A DNA stretch of 32,287 bases from Methanobacterium sp. UBA44 (GTDB taxonomy: Archaea; Methanobacteriota; Methanobacteria; Methanobacteriales; Methanobacteriaceae), in assembly GCA_002494885.1 (NCBI GenBank), contig DACV01000003.1, forward strand, positions 1 through 32,287. The letters are read 5' to 3'. The notes under the pieces were generated by a model that saw nothing but the letters and a program-made list of their open reading frames with translations, was not told the DNA's origin and searched no databases. The translations under genes and the position numbers were made by a program. Below are positions 7,020-15,010 of this stretch, one piece after another; positions within the stretch are counted from its first letter, which is position 1, and each line of letters begins with the position of its first letter.

Positions 7020-8000
7020 TTATAGAAATGTTGATACTATTAAATAGAGAATTCCTGAAATTATAGCGCATATGGGAAATGTAAGGATCCATGATGATAA
7101 TATTTGTTTTACAACATCACCCCCAACATCCCTGGTTCTTCTTGCCAGTCCAACCCCAATTACAGAGCCTACAAGAGTTTGAGTTGGAGATATGGGCATT
7201 CCTAAAAATGCAAAGGATAGAATTACCGCTGCAGCAGATATTTGGGCTGATACACCGCTTGTTGGAACTAAATTAGTTATTCTTTTCCCAACTGTGCCTA
7301 CAATTCTATTTCCGGCCACTAATATGCCTGTAATAAGACCAAAGGCACCCAAAAGTTTTATATCTGTACCAGAACCTGTTCCAACCACTGCGATCATTAC
7401 TCCGGTTGCTGCAGCAATATCTATGGCCCCTATACCCAAAGCAGCGAAACAGGAGCTTAAAATCTGTAAATAAGAAAAAATTTTCTCAATTCTACTTCTC
7501 ACAGATAACCGTTGGATTTTTTCAAGTAAAAAAATCCTTAAGGAATAATAAAATATAAACCCAATTAAAACGCCTAATAAAGGTGATGCAATCCAGCTTA
7601 ATCCAATAATCAACAAAGAGTCCCATTTAATATTATTTAAGCCAACATAAACAAGTCCATATCCAAAAATGGCCCCAACCATAGAATGACTGCCAGAAAC
7701 AGGCGTTTTTCTAAAAATAGATATGCTAACCCATAATCCTGCAGTTAAGGTGGCTATTACTGCCCCCGTAGGTGTTATAAACAGGGTATCAACTATTCCT
7801 CCAGATATGGTTTTTATAACATTGCCGCTTAAAAATATTGCCCCAATAAACATGAATATAGATCCTACTATTAGGGCCTGCCTCATCTTAATAACTCCGC
7901 TTCCTACAGCAGTTCCCATGGAGTTTCCAATATCATTTGCTCCAATGTTACTTGCTAAGTAAACACCTGCAATGACTCCAATTACCAGCACCCATTCCAT
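7020..8000 (-). CDS. PiT family inorganic phosphate transporter
   Basis: A 326-residue membrane transporter of the low-affinity PiT (Pfam PHO4) family, importing phosphate with a cation. The duplicated signature is clear: GANDIGNSMGTAVGSG near the N-terminus (about 20-35) and ISPTQTLVGSVIGVGLARR near the C-terminus. PVSGSHSMVGAIFGYG is a further family block in the first half. About nine hydrophobic segments are seen, with a short cytoplasmic loop (FLLEKIQRLSVRSRIEKIFSY). The start is ATG 7998-8000, without an obvious ribosome-binding site, so translation may be leaderless. It converges on the 2-phosphoglycerate kinase/CBS genes; both sides concern phosphate, but co-regulation is not shown. 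Confidence 0.92.
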   Translation of the reverse strand: MEWVLVIGVIAGVYLASNIGANDIGNSMGTAVGSGVIKMRQALIVGSIFMFIGAIFLSGNVIKTISGGIVDTLFITPTGAVIATLTAGLWVSISIFRKTPVSGSHSMVGAIFGYGLVYVGLNNIKWDSLLIIGLSWIASPLLGVLIGFIFYYSLRIFLLEKIQRLSVRSRIEKIFSYLQILSSCFAALGIGAIDIAAATGVMIAVVGTGSGTDIKLLGAFGLITGILVAGNRIVGTVGKRITNLVPTSGVSAQISAAAVILSFAFLGMPISPTQTLVGSVIGVGLARRTRDVGGDVVKQILSSWILTFPICAIISGILYLIVSTFL

Positions 8001-8124
8001 ATCTATTAATTATGAATCCAAGTTAAATTAAAATTAAGGAATAAGATTTATGATAAATCAGTGCATTATGGAAATAAATTAATTCTAATCAAAAGGTTCA
8101 AATAGTATAATATCAATATCTACT

Positions 8125-8436
<312 letters not shown>

Positions 8437-8528
8437 TCTAATAAAAAGTAATCTTTAATTAAAAAACAAAACAATTATAAACCATCAAAAACAATCATCT
8501 TTTTTACTGATCTTTTTAAATTTCATTT

Positions 8529-8613
<85 letters not shown>

Positions 8614-8745
8614 CTCAAAATTCTTCTAAAAAATTTTTTATTAAAATACGCCATCAATTTCTTTTATCGGCAAAATCACCATATAAAAATTGAAAAATTC
8701 AAAAAAAGCCATTAATAAATGATTTTCATAAATATAAGAGTAATA

Positions 8746-9216
8746 TCATTCAAGTACTATTTTGACAAATTCAATAGGCATTGATGATCTCTCACTAATT
8801 TCTTCTAAAGAAAGTCCTAATGCTGCGAATCTCTTAATCACATATTCTAAAGGCTCACCTATTTCAATTATATATTTATCAGGGTCATAAAATCTCATTA
8901 CTCTTTGTCCCCAAGGTTGTTCTCGCATTTCATGAACAAATTCAACGTCTAATGATTTTAATTTTGTCTCCATTACTTCAATTTCATCTAATTCAAAATA
9001 TAATTCAATAAAATCTTTTGAATCGACTTTTTTGTTGATGGATTTGCCAGTTAAGTTTTGGAAATGTTCAATATCATGAATAGCAAATCCACCTTTAAAA
9101 GCAACATTTTCACCATGATCAATCTCTACTTCCTGTTTTAAGACGTTTTCGTAAAAATATCTTGATTTATTTATGTCTTTGACTGCAATAAGTGGACAAA
9201 CATATTTAATTTTCAT
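8746..9216 (-). CDS. VOC-family (glyoxalase/bleomycin-resistance fold) protein
   Basis: A 156-residue soluble protein. The first about 120 residues form two beta-alpha-beta-beta-beta modules: module one runs VCPLIAVKDINKSRYFYENVL to GGFAIHD, and module two from IELYFELDEIEVMETKL to RVMRFYDPDKYIIEIGEP. Candidate metal ligands are the His of AIHDIEH and the Glu of IIEIGE, but the substrate cannot be inferred. The C-terminal 30 residues (FAALGLSLEEISERSSMPIEFVKIVLE) look like a small helix-turn-helix-type add-on seen in some clostridial and archaeal members. ATG 9216 follows GGGGAAG. It is divergent from the DUF6790-like gene. Confidence 0.8.
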   Translation of the reverse strand: MKIKYVCPLIAVKDINKSRYFYENVLKQEVEIDHGENVAFKGGFAIHDIEHFQNLTGKSINKKVDSKDFIELYFELDEIEVMETKLKSLDVEFVHEMREQPWGQRVMRFYDPDKYIIEIGEPLEYVIKRFAALGLSLEEISERSSMPIEFVKIVLE

Positions 9217-9336
9217 TTTTACTTCCCCTAAAATTAAGTTTTTTATAAAAGCTATTATGCATTAATTTTTATAAACATTTATATATCCTATTTATATAGA
9301 ATTTAATAGATTTAATTACATATAGGGGGTTTAATT

Positions 9337-9861
9337 GTGGAATTGACATATATTTTCATATTAATAACATTAATTGGTGCTGTTTTGCATTTATTTTTAA
9401 CTAAAGCAGAAAGAACAAAAAACAGGATTTTTGAAGTATTTTTACTATGGTTCCTTTTTATAATGGTTGGAATAGGCTCAATTTGGGCATTTATAGGCCA
9501 TGTATTTCTGTCAAATACCATTGCAGCGATGATTGGCTGGCCTGCAGGAAATCCGTTCCAGTTAGAAGTTGGAGTTGCAAATCTATCCTACGGAATTTTA
9601 GGGATACTTTGCTGGAAGTTAAGAGATAACTTCTGGACAGCAACCGTATTAGCAGTTTCGATATTCTATCTGGGAGCTGCATACATTCACATAAGTAATA
9701 TAGCACAAACTGGAAATATAGCACCTGGAAATGCAGGATATGCACTTTATATTGATATAATAATACCATTAATTCTTTTATGCCTTTTAGCTGCATATAA
9801 TTTCACAAAAAATAAAGAAACAACCAAAAACATTAACGGCCCCAATATTCCAAGTGCTTAA
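9337..9861 (+). CDS. Membrane protein, DUF6790-like
   Basis: A 174-residue protein with about five hydrophobic segments. The block GWPAGNPFQLEVGVANLSYGILGIL (about 67-91) is the hallmark I associate with DUF6790, an uncharacterised prokaryotic membrane family. A short polar tail (about residues 154-174, KNKETTKNINGPNIPSA) should face the cytoplasm. The start is GTG 9337 after TAGGGGGT; a TATA-like ATTTATATATCC lies about 60 bases upstream. Function is unknown. It converges on the alkA remnant, whose stop lies 29 bases away. Confidence 0.7.
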   Translation: MELTYIFILITLIGAVLHLFLTKAERTKNRIFEVFLLWFLFIMVGIGSIWAFIGHVFLSNTIAAMIGWPAGNPFQLEVGVANLSYGILGILCWKLRDNFWTATVLAVSIFYLGAAYIHISNIAQTGNIAPGNAGYALYIDIIIPLILLCLLAAYNFTKNKETTKNINGPNIPSA

Positions 9862-10002
9862 ATTTAAATAGTTTTTACATTTTTTTATTTTAAATGATAA
9901 TATCAGCCATTTCAGCATCAATAAGATAAAAACTGGCTAATCCTTTCCATTTACCCCAGTTCTCAGCTATTTTACGTGCCGGAGGAAATGTAACTAACAA
10001 AT

Positions 10003-10262
10003 CTTAAAAAATCGCGGATTTTTTATGCCTGCAAAAACTTTCAAAATTCTACGAATTTTGAATCACGAAGTGTTTGTAAGCTTCGTTTTTGCGGCCGAGG
10101 AAATTACATTTCCTCATGTAAAAAAATGCACCCATTTTTCTAACTTCGATTTGTGCTATCGAAAGCTTGCTTTCGATGCACCAAACACTTTGTGTTTGAG
10201 TGCTCCAAACCTTTCGGGTTTGAGAGTTTCCTCGGCCCCAAATACTACATATTTGAGGGCTT
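10003..10262 (+). repeat. Hairpin-mosaic cluster C (inside alkA, largest)
   Basis: At least eight stems: AAAAAATC/GATTTTTT around GCG (10006-10024); GCAAAAAC (10031-10038) with GTTTTTGC (10085-10092), enclosing a 10-bp stem around TAC (10040-10062) and CGAAG/CTTCG; GAGGAAAT/ATTTCCTC around TAC (10097-10115); ATCGAAAGC/GCTTTCGAT (10158-10177), extended by GTGC/GCAC; CAAACAC/GTGTTTG (10182-10198); CAAACC/GGTTTG (10206-10222); CAAATA/TATTTG (10239-10255). GGCCGAGGAAA (10093-10103) pairs over 11 bp with TTTCCTCGGCC (10227-10237), enclosing the middle ones. Some hairpins sit in the loops of others, which suggests stepwise nested growth. Confidence 0.8.
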
Positions 10263-10636
10263 CATCACTTGTAATCTTTCTACCATCACAGTAATAATGG
10301 GAGATTACCCTTTTAATTCCTATATCATCTGCAGGAAGGGATTCTAACTTATTTAACCCTCGTAACATCACAAATTCAGCCGTCCAAAGTCCAATCCCTC
10401 TTATTTCACAGAGTTCATTGATTATTTTATCACTTTCTTTATATTCTTTAAACTCTTCTAGATCCAAATTTCCCTTTCTATCTCTTCTGATATAGACTTG
10501 ATGTATTCAGTTTTTCTCAATGTTAGCCTACGTTCACGAAGTTCATCAAACGGTGCGTTATTCAATTGCTTGGGAGTATGAACAGCATAATAAATATGGT
10601 CATCTACGTTTAAAGTTGTGCCTAATCTTTTTATGA

Positions 10637-10790
10637 TTCTGTTAAAAATTGAAAATTTTTTAACGTTTACGAAACTTTCATTTCGTAACTGCCAAAATTG
10701 AAAATTTTTGCACACCACAAAATCGAAGCTGACGAAAACATAGTTTTCGTCGCGTCAGAATCGGAGATTCTGACAGATTTTGTAGGCTTC
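10637..10790 (+). repeat. Hairpin-mosaic cluster D (inside alkA)
   Basis: It contains GTTAAAAATT with AATTTTT-TAAC around GAA (10641-10664, one bulge), TTACGAAA/TTTCGTAA around a 6-nt loop (10667-10688) and CAAAATT with AATTTTTG (10693-10710). ACAAAATC (10717-10724) pairs with GATTTTGT (10776-10783), closing a three-way junction with two perfect 9-bp triloop hairpins, GACGAAAAC/GTTTTCGTC (loop ATA, 10731-10751) and GTCAGAATC/GATTCTGAC (loop GGA, 10754-10774). On the minus strand the unit AAATCTGTCAgAATC matches AAATCTGTCAaAATC of cluster F, with the compensating change in the other arm. Confidence 0.8.
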
Positions 10791-11111
10791 TTTCAATGCT
10801 GTGTGCTGCCTTCAGTGAAATCTGCTGTTCAATATGGTTAAAAACATGGCCTCAAAAATTGTCAGAGTGATTGGATTTTTAAGGCCCTAAAGTTTTCTAA
10901 TGACTTTAAATATTATTTCATCATTTTTTATATCCCCGTAAAAAGGATGTAAATCAAAATTGAGGTTAAAAATATAAAAAAATCATCTCTTGAGCTAATG
11001 TTTCATCTTCATCCAAAATTTTCTCATTGGATTTTAATTCAACAGATAAATATGGTTTATCAGAATTTTCGGAGGATTTAACAAGAATTAATTTATCATT
11101 TACCCACAAAA

Positions 11112-11260
11112 CCCTCGAAAATTTGAGATTTTTGGGGCATGTGAAAATCTATCGAAATTTATAATTTCGATGCATCGAAAACCTATAGTTTTCGAATGTT
11201 TCAATTTTCACGGCTACAAACTTTCAGTTTTGTATCAAAAATGCTTTGCATTTTGAAAGC
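11112..11260 (-). repeat. Hairpin-mosaic cluster E (inside alkA, minus orientation)
   Basis: GTGAAAAT (11141-11148) pairs with ATTTTCAC (11204-11211) over 8 bp and encloses two hairpins: ATCGAAATT/AATTTCGAT around TAT (11151-11171) and TCGAAAAC/GTTTTCGA (11175-11195). AAACT/AGTTT (11218-11230) and AAAATGC/GCATTTT (11238-11254) lie on one side, and a CCC-framed hairpin (11112-11137) on the other. Read on the minus strand the order is AAAACTgAAAGTTTG, TAGCCGtGAAAA, TTTTCACATGCCCC, hairpin, GAGGG, the same as cluster B on the plus strand. It separates FWQ from WVNDKL of alkA. Confidence 0.8.
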
Positions 11261-11396
11261 CTGCCAGAACTTTTCATCTTCATATTTGCGTATTTGAGGA
11301 TCGCCATCTGCAAAAATTTTTGTACTTAAATCGAATGGAAGAATAGGTTTTATAGGCAACATATAACCTCAATCTGTTTATTTTACAGTTTATGTA

Positions 11397-11597
11397 TTAT
11401 TCATATAGCTCTGGTGAAGTTATAACTGGCTTTCCATCCTTATCTAAGAGCACAGTAATACCTACTCCAGAACTTTCGACACGCACCAGATAATTGATTC
11501 CTGTTTCGATATCCTGTATTATCTTAGTTTGAGTAAAATTTCCCTGGGAATATATCTCCTTGAATCTTTCCTTTTTCTCTTCTTTTCTCCCAAACAC
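11397..11597 (-). CDS. Small protein, DUF6440-like
   Basis: A 66-residue protein. After a basic and acidic start (FGRKEEKKERFKEIYSQ) it has KIIQDIETGINYLVRVESSGVGITVLLDKDGKPVI, a pattern of short strands with 'D-x2-TG-x-x-YL' and 'LLD-DGKP' that I associate with DUF6440. No function is known. The GTG start at 11597 follows AGGAG at a spacing of 9 bases. It appears intact although it lies between two pseudogenes. It sits 34 bases upstream of the alkA start on the same strand, so it could once have been cotranscribed with it. Confidence 0.7.
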   Translation of the reverse strand: MFGRKEEKKERFKEIYSQGNFTQTKIIQDIETGINYLVRVESSGVGITVLLDKDGKPVITSPELYE

Positions 11598-11758
11598 GTT
11601 CTTAAGCTCCTAATAAACTTATTTCATTTATAAAGCTAATTTAATAAATATATTTAACCTGAATGTTTCTTTAAAGATTTTTCCGCTTTTTAACTTCGGT
11701 TTTTGAAGATATCGCCCCTATATCCTATCTAGCTTATTGATTATACTTATTAGTTATC

Positions 11759-12216
11759 TATTCCATAAGTGTATTAATGGTTTTCCCAAGCCGTTTTATA
11801 CCCTCCTCAATCTTCTCTTCATCAGAATTTGAAAAGTTAAGTCTTAATGTATTATCTCCACTTCCATCGGTGAAAAACGCATCTCCTGGTACAAATGCAA
11901 CATTTTCTTTGATTGCAAGTTCAAATAAATCCAGTGCAGATAATTCTTCTGGAAGAGTTACTCAAAGGAACATTCCACCTTCAGGCTTTGTGTATTTGAC
12001 ATTTTCTGGAAAATGCTCTTTTATCATTGATATCATAAGATTCCTCTGTTTTCTATACATCTGCTTTATTTTTGCGATGTGTTCATCAATTTTATTGTCA
12101 ATTAAATACTGATAAACAACTCTTTGAGTGAAATAGTTGGAGTGTAGGTCTGAAGCCTGTTTTGCTATGATTATCTTTTCCAGTATTTCTTTTTTTAATG
12201 ATTCATTTTTCTTCAT
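11759..12216 (-). pseudogene. Class I/II aminotransferase remnant (C-terminal half, internal stop)
   Basis: The frame encodes the last about 150 residues of a PLP-dependent fold-type I aminotransferase of the 2-aminoadipate/LysN-like group: KQASDLHSNYFTQRVVYQYL, IKQMYRKQRNLMISMIKEHFP, PEGGMFL, then VTLPEEL, NVAFVPGDAFF and NTLRLNFSN. A TGA at 11962-11964 replaces the codon after PEGGMFL, where relatives usually have Trp, and the frame continues to TAG 11759-11761. The N-terminal about 200 residues, including the PLP lysine, are absent upstream of 12216. The protein cannot be active. Confidence 0.8.
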
Positions 12217-12329
12217 ATTTTAATTGGTATTTATTTTAGGATAATAAAAAATGCTCCATAATTCCAACTTAACAATAAATATCGGGTTTTTTTAGCTTTA
12301 TACGTTTCACTGATTGTCCAAATTAAAAT

Positions 12330-14870
12330 CTATAATTTACCGGCCATTTTCAAGGCTTCAAACCATAGAATACTTATAATTCCTGCTACTGCACAAATTA
12401 GCAGGTCATTAGCGTGTAAAATACTGAATCCAAATAGATTACGTAAAGGTTCTGTATAAAGTACAAGTCCTAAAAATAGGAGTGCACCACCGATAACATA
12501 CCATAATGCTTTATTTGGAGAGCGTAATGTTTCGAAAATTGTCATAGACCATGACCTGTTGGTTAAAATTAATGCCAGATTAGCTATAATTAACGTGGTA
12601 AAGCTTAATGTACGTGCTTCCATATCTCCCTGTCCATTATAGAGTGTTAATGCATACACACTCAAAACTATTATGAATACACTGATTCCCTGTAGAATAC
12701 TCAGACTGATTACTCTTTTATCAAATAATGGCTCCTTTACGCTTCTAGGGGGGCGTTTCATTACATTTGCTTCTGCAGGTTCTGCTTCAAAGACAATTGA
12801 ACATGCTGGATCAATTATTAATTCCATAAATACAATTTGAACTGGTAAAAGTACCAGAGGTAAATTAAAGAGTACTGGAATTAATGACATACCTATTATG
12901 GGTATGTGAACTGCAAAAATATAAGCTATGGCTTTTTTTAAGTTATCAAAAATTCTTCTTCCCATCTTAACAGTATCTACTATTGATGAGAAATCATCAT
13001 TGAGAAGCACCAGTGCAGATGCTTCTCTGGCCACATCAGTTCCCCTATCTCCCATACTTATTCCAATTTGAGCAGATTTTAAAGCTGGAGCATCATTTAC
13101 TCCATCACCAGTCATGACAACTACTTCATCATTAGCTTTGAGGGCATTTACAAGACGTAATTTCTGTTCTGGTACAACTCTAGCAAAGATATTAATATCT
13201 TTAATATCCTGTTGCAGTATTTGATCATCCATATTATCTAATTCTGGCCCAGTAATAATTTTATTTCTTGGTGTAAGCCCAATTTGCTCTGCAATTTTCC
13301 TTGCAGTTCCCGGATAATCGCCGGTGATCATCACAACTCTCAATCCAGCATTATAACATTCCTCAATCGCAGATGCAACACCCGGCCTAACTGGATCTAT
13401 ATACCCTATAAGCCCTAAAAACTCAAATTTAAAATCATGTTGTTTAACTGGTAAACCTACCTGTTTAAAACTTGCTTTAGCAACTCCAAGTATCCTTAAA
13501 CCTTCATCTGCCATAGACTTGATGTTCTGTAATATTTTTTGCGTTTCTTTTTCATTTAAATGGCAGAGATCAGCAATTGCCTCAGGTGCACCCTTCGCTG
13601 CAATGATATAATCTTCACCATCAGGCGATTTCCAGACGTGAGACATGGCCAGTAATTCCTGTGAAAGAGGATATTCACGTACTATCGTCCAATCATCATG
13701 TAAATGTTCTGTATCGGATAAAGTGTCTTCACCCATCTTCTTTAGAGCTTTTTCCATGGGATCAAAGGGATCTCTCTGACTTGCAAGAATACTGAACTCT
13801 ATTAATTCATGGAACTTTTCTGGTAGTGAATCCTGTTTTTCTAAATTAATATCATAAAAGTCCCCATTTGCATAAATTCTGCTTACCGACATTTTATTTA
13901 GAGTCAATGTCCCTGTCTTATCAACACACAATACAGTAGCTGATCCAAGAGCTTGTATTGCATGTGAACGTCTTGTAAGTACTTCTTTTTTAGAAATTCT
14001 CCATGCTCCTAATGCTAAAAAAATAGTAAGTACAACTGGAATTTCTTCAGGTAAAATAGCCATAGCCAGTGTTATACCTGCTAAAAATCCATTGATCCAG
14101 TCTAGCCTGGTAATTCCATATATAACAATTACCGCAGCACAGAGACCTATACCAGCAAGTGCAAAGTTTCGAACCAACTTACGGGTTTCTTTTTGTAAAG
14201 AAGTATCTTCATCTTCTAATGTTTCTAATCTTCTGCCAATTTTACCCATTTCAGTATTTAAACCTATATTTTGTACCTGTGCTATCCCTTGACCTTGAAC
14301 AACAAGAGTTCCTGAGTAAACTGATGGTAATTCATCGCCACCAGGAGGATGTATGTCCATAACTCCTCCACAAGGGACTTTACGAACTGGTACAGACTCT
14401 CCAGTTAACAATGATTCATTAATTAGAAGATGACTACATGAAAGAACAATAGCATCTGCAGGTACTCGATCTCCTTCTTCTAAAATTAAAATATCCTCTT
14501 TAACCACTTCACGGCCGGGAATCCTCTTTTTTTCACCATCACGAATTACTAATGCACGTGGACTGGATAAATCCCTGAGTGCTTCCAGCGTACGTTCTGT
14601 CTTACGTTCCTGATAAAAGGTGATTCCAATTATAACAAAAACAAATCCCAGAAGCATCAAAGCCTCATCAAGACTTCCAAGAAAAAGATATATTATTCCA
14701 CTGGCTATTAATAGAAGGAACATGGGCTCACGAATGACCTCAAATAAAATAGTAAAAATAGTTCTCTTTTTAGTTGAAGGAAGTTCATTATATCCTTCAT
14801 TTTTCTGTCTTTCAGCTACTTCAATCTGGGAAAGACCGGAAATATTTTTGATATCAATGTCATTTGTCAA
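12330..14870 (-). CDS. Cation-translocating P-type ATPase (P2-like)
   Basis: An ATP-driven membrane cation pump of about 846 residues. Counting from TTG 14870: cation-ATPase N-terminal domain 1-60, actuator motif TGES at 156-159, the transmembrane ion-site motif PEEIP at 274-278, the phosphorylated Asp at 317 in DKTGTLT, nucleotide-domain KGAPEA at 426-431, and hinge TGDGVNDAP at 587-595. The C-terminal third has the extra helices of type II pumps (FEAEPAEANVMKRPPR). PEEIP instead of the Ca2+-pump PEGLP leaves the ion unknown. GAGGGTG (14878-14884) favours the TTG at 14870; a TTG at 14885 overlaps that site. An ArsR-type dyad directly upstream suggests metal or stress control. Confidence 0.92.
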   Translation of the reverse strand: MTNDIDIKNISGLSQIEVAERQKNEGYNELPSTKKRTIFTILFEVIREPMFLLLIASGIIYLFLGSLDEALMLLGFVFVIIGITFYQERKTERTLEALRDLSSPRALVIRDGEKKRIPGREVVKEDILILEEGDRVPADAIVLSCSHLLINESLLTGESVPVRKVPCGGVMDIHPPGGDELPSVYSGTLVVQGQGIAQVQNIGLNTEMGKIGRRLETLEDEDTSLQKETRKLVRNFALAGIGLCAAVIVIYGITRLDWINGFLAGITLAMAILPEEIPVVLTIFLALGAWRISKKEVLTRRSHAIQALGSATVLCVDKTGTLTLNKMSVSRIYANGDFYDINLEKQDSLPEKFHELIEFSILASQRDPFDPMEKALKKMGEDTLSDTEHLHDDWTIVREYPLSQELLAMSHVWKSPDGEDYIIAAKGAPEAIADLCHLNEKETQKILQNIKSMADEGLRILGVAKASFKQVGLPVKQHDFKFEFLGLIGYIDPVRPGVASAIEECYNAGLRVVMITGDYPGTARKIAEQIGLTPRNKIITGPELDNMDDQILQQDIKDINIFARVVPEQKLRLVNALKANDEVVVMTGDGVNDAPALKSAQIGISMGDRGTDVAREASALVLLNDDFSSIVDTVKMGRRIFDNLKKAIAYIFAVHIPIIGMSLIPVLFNLPLVLLPVQIVFMELIIDPACSIVFEAEPAEANVMKRPPRSVKEPLFDKRVISLSILQGISVFIIVLSVYALTLYNGQGDMEARTLSFTTLIIANLALILTNRSWSMTIFETLRSPNKALWYVIGGALLFLGLVLYTEPLRNLFGFSILHANDLLICAVAGIISILWFEALKMAGKL

Positions 14871-14889
14871 TTTATTCACCCTCAAATTT

Positions 14890-14931
14890 ATATGAGCAAA
14901 TGTTCATATATTCATAGATGAATGTTTATTC
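14890..14931 (-). promoter_or_regulatory. ArsR/SmtB-like operator pair upstream of the P-type ATPase
   Basis: Operator one, TATGAGCA-AA-TGTTCATA (14891-14908), has half-sites TATGAGCA and TATGAACA (reverse strand) separated by 2 bases, the geometry typical of ArsR/SmtB metal-sensor operators. A weaker dyad, TGAAT-GTTT-ATTCA (14919-14932), lies next to it. On the minus strand a TATA-like TTTTATATA (about 14941-14949) would place the transcription start between the two dyads. No ArsR-type gene lies in this window, so the regulator is inferred. Confidence 0.5.
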
Positions 14932-15010
14932 ACATGATCGTATATAAAATTATCGGATTTTGACCAGTTAATTTAAAAATAAAATAATTGAAGAAAAGTC
15001 TAATGCAAAA

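Larger units (their letters stand above)
9890..11362 (-). pseudogene. AlkA-type DNA-3-methyladenine glycosylase, broken by three hairpin clusters
   Basis: Pieces of one HhH-GPD base-excision glycosylase lie in order on the minus strand. The N-terminus starts at ATG 11360-11362 after GAGGT (MLPIKPILPFDLS...YEDEKFWQ). Next come WVNDKLILVKSSE, FDLHPFYGD, NPITLTIFEAM and QQISLKAAH, then RLGTTLNVDDHIYYAVHTPK and the helix-hairpin-helix LCEIRGIGLWTAEFVMLRG with the catalytic-Asp region LPADDIGIKR. The end is ARKIAENWGKWKGLASFYL, with TAA 9890-9892. Coding parts total roughly 900 nt, a normal AlkA length. Clusters E, D and C interrupt it. It also has a TAG at 10887-10889 and apparent single-base shifts near 10472, 10828 and 10969. 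It should be non-functional. Confidence 0.85.

Noticed and set aside
10003..10262. CRISPR array
   Set aside because: Units are hairpins of unequal length with variable stems and no regular spacer pattern; no cas genes are present.
10025..10294. Open frames within cluster C
   Set aside because: They arise from palindromic repeats; the translations repeat CAPNxxxL-like patterns and have no homology I recognise.
10458..10480. Programmed frameshift in alkA
   Set aside because: The gene has further shifts, a TAG and three inserts, so a recoding site would not rescue it.
11962..11964. TGA in the aminotransferase as selenocysteine
   Set aside because: Relatives have Trp there, the N-terminal half with the PLP lysine is missing, and no SECIS-like element was seen, so decay is simpler.
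9890..12216. Insertion sequence or prophage remnant
   Set aside because: No transposase, integrase or phage gene fragments could be recognised in any frame.
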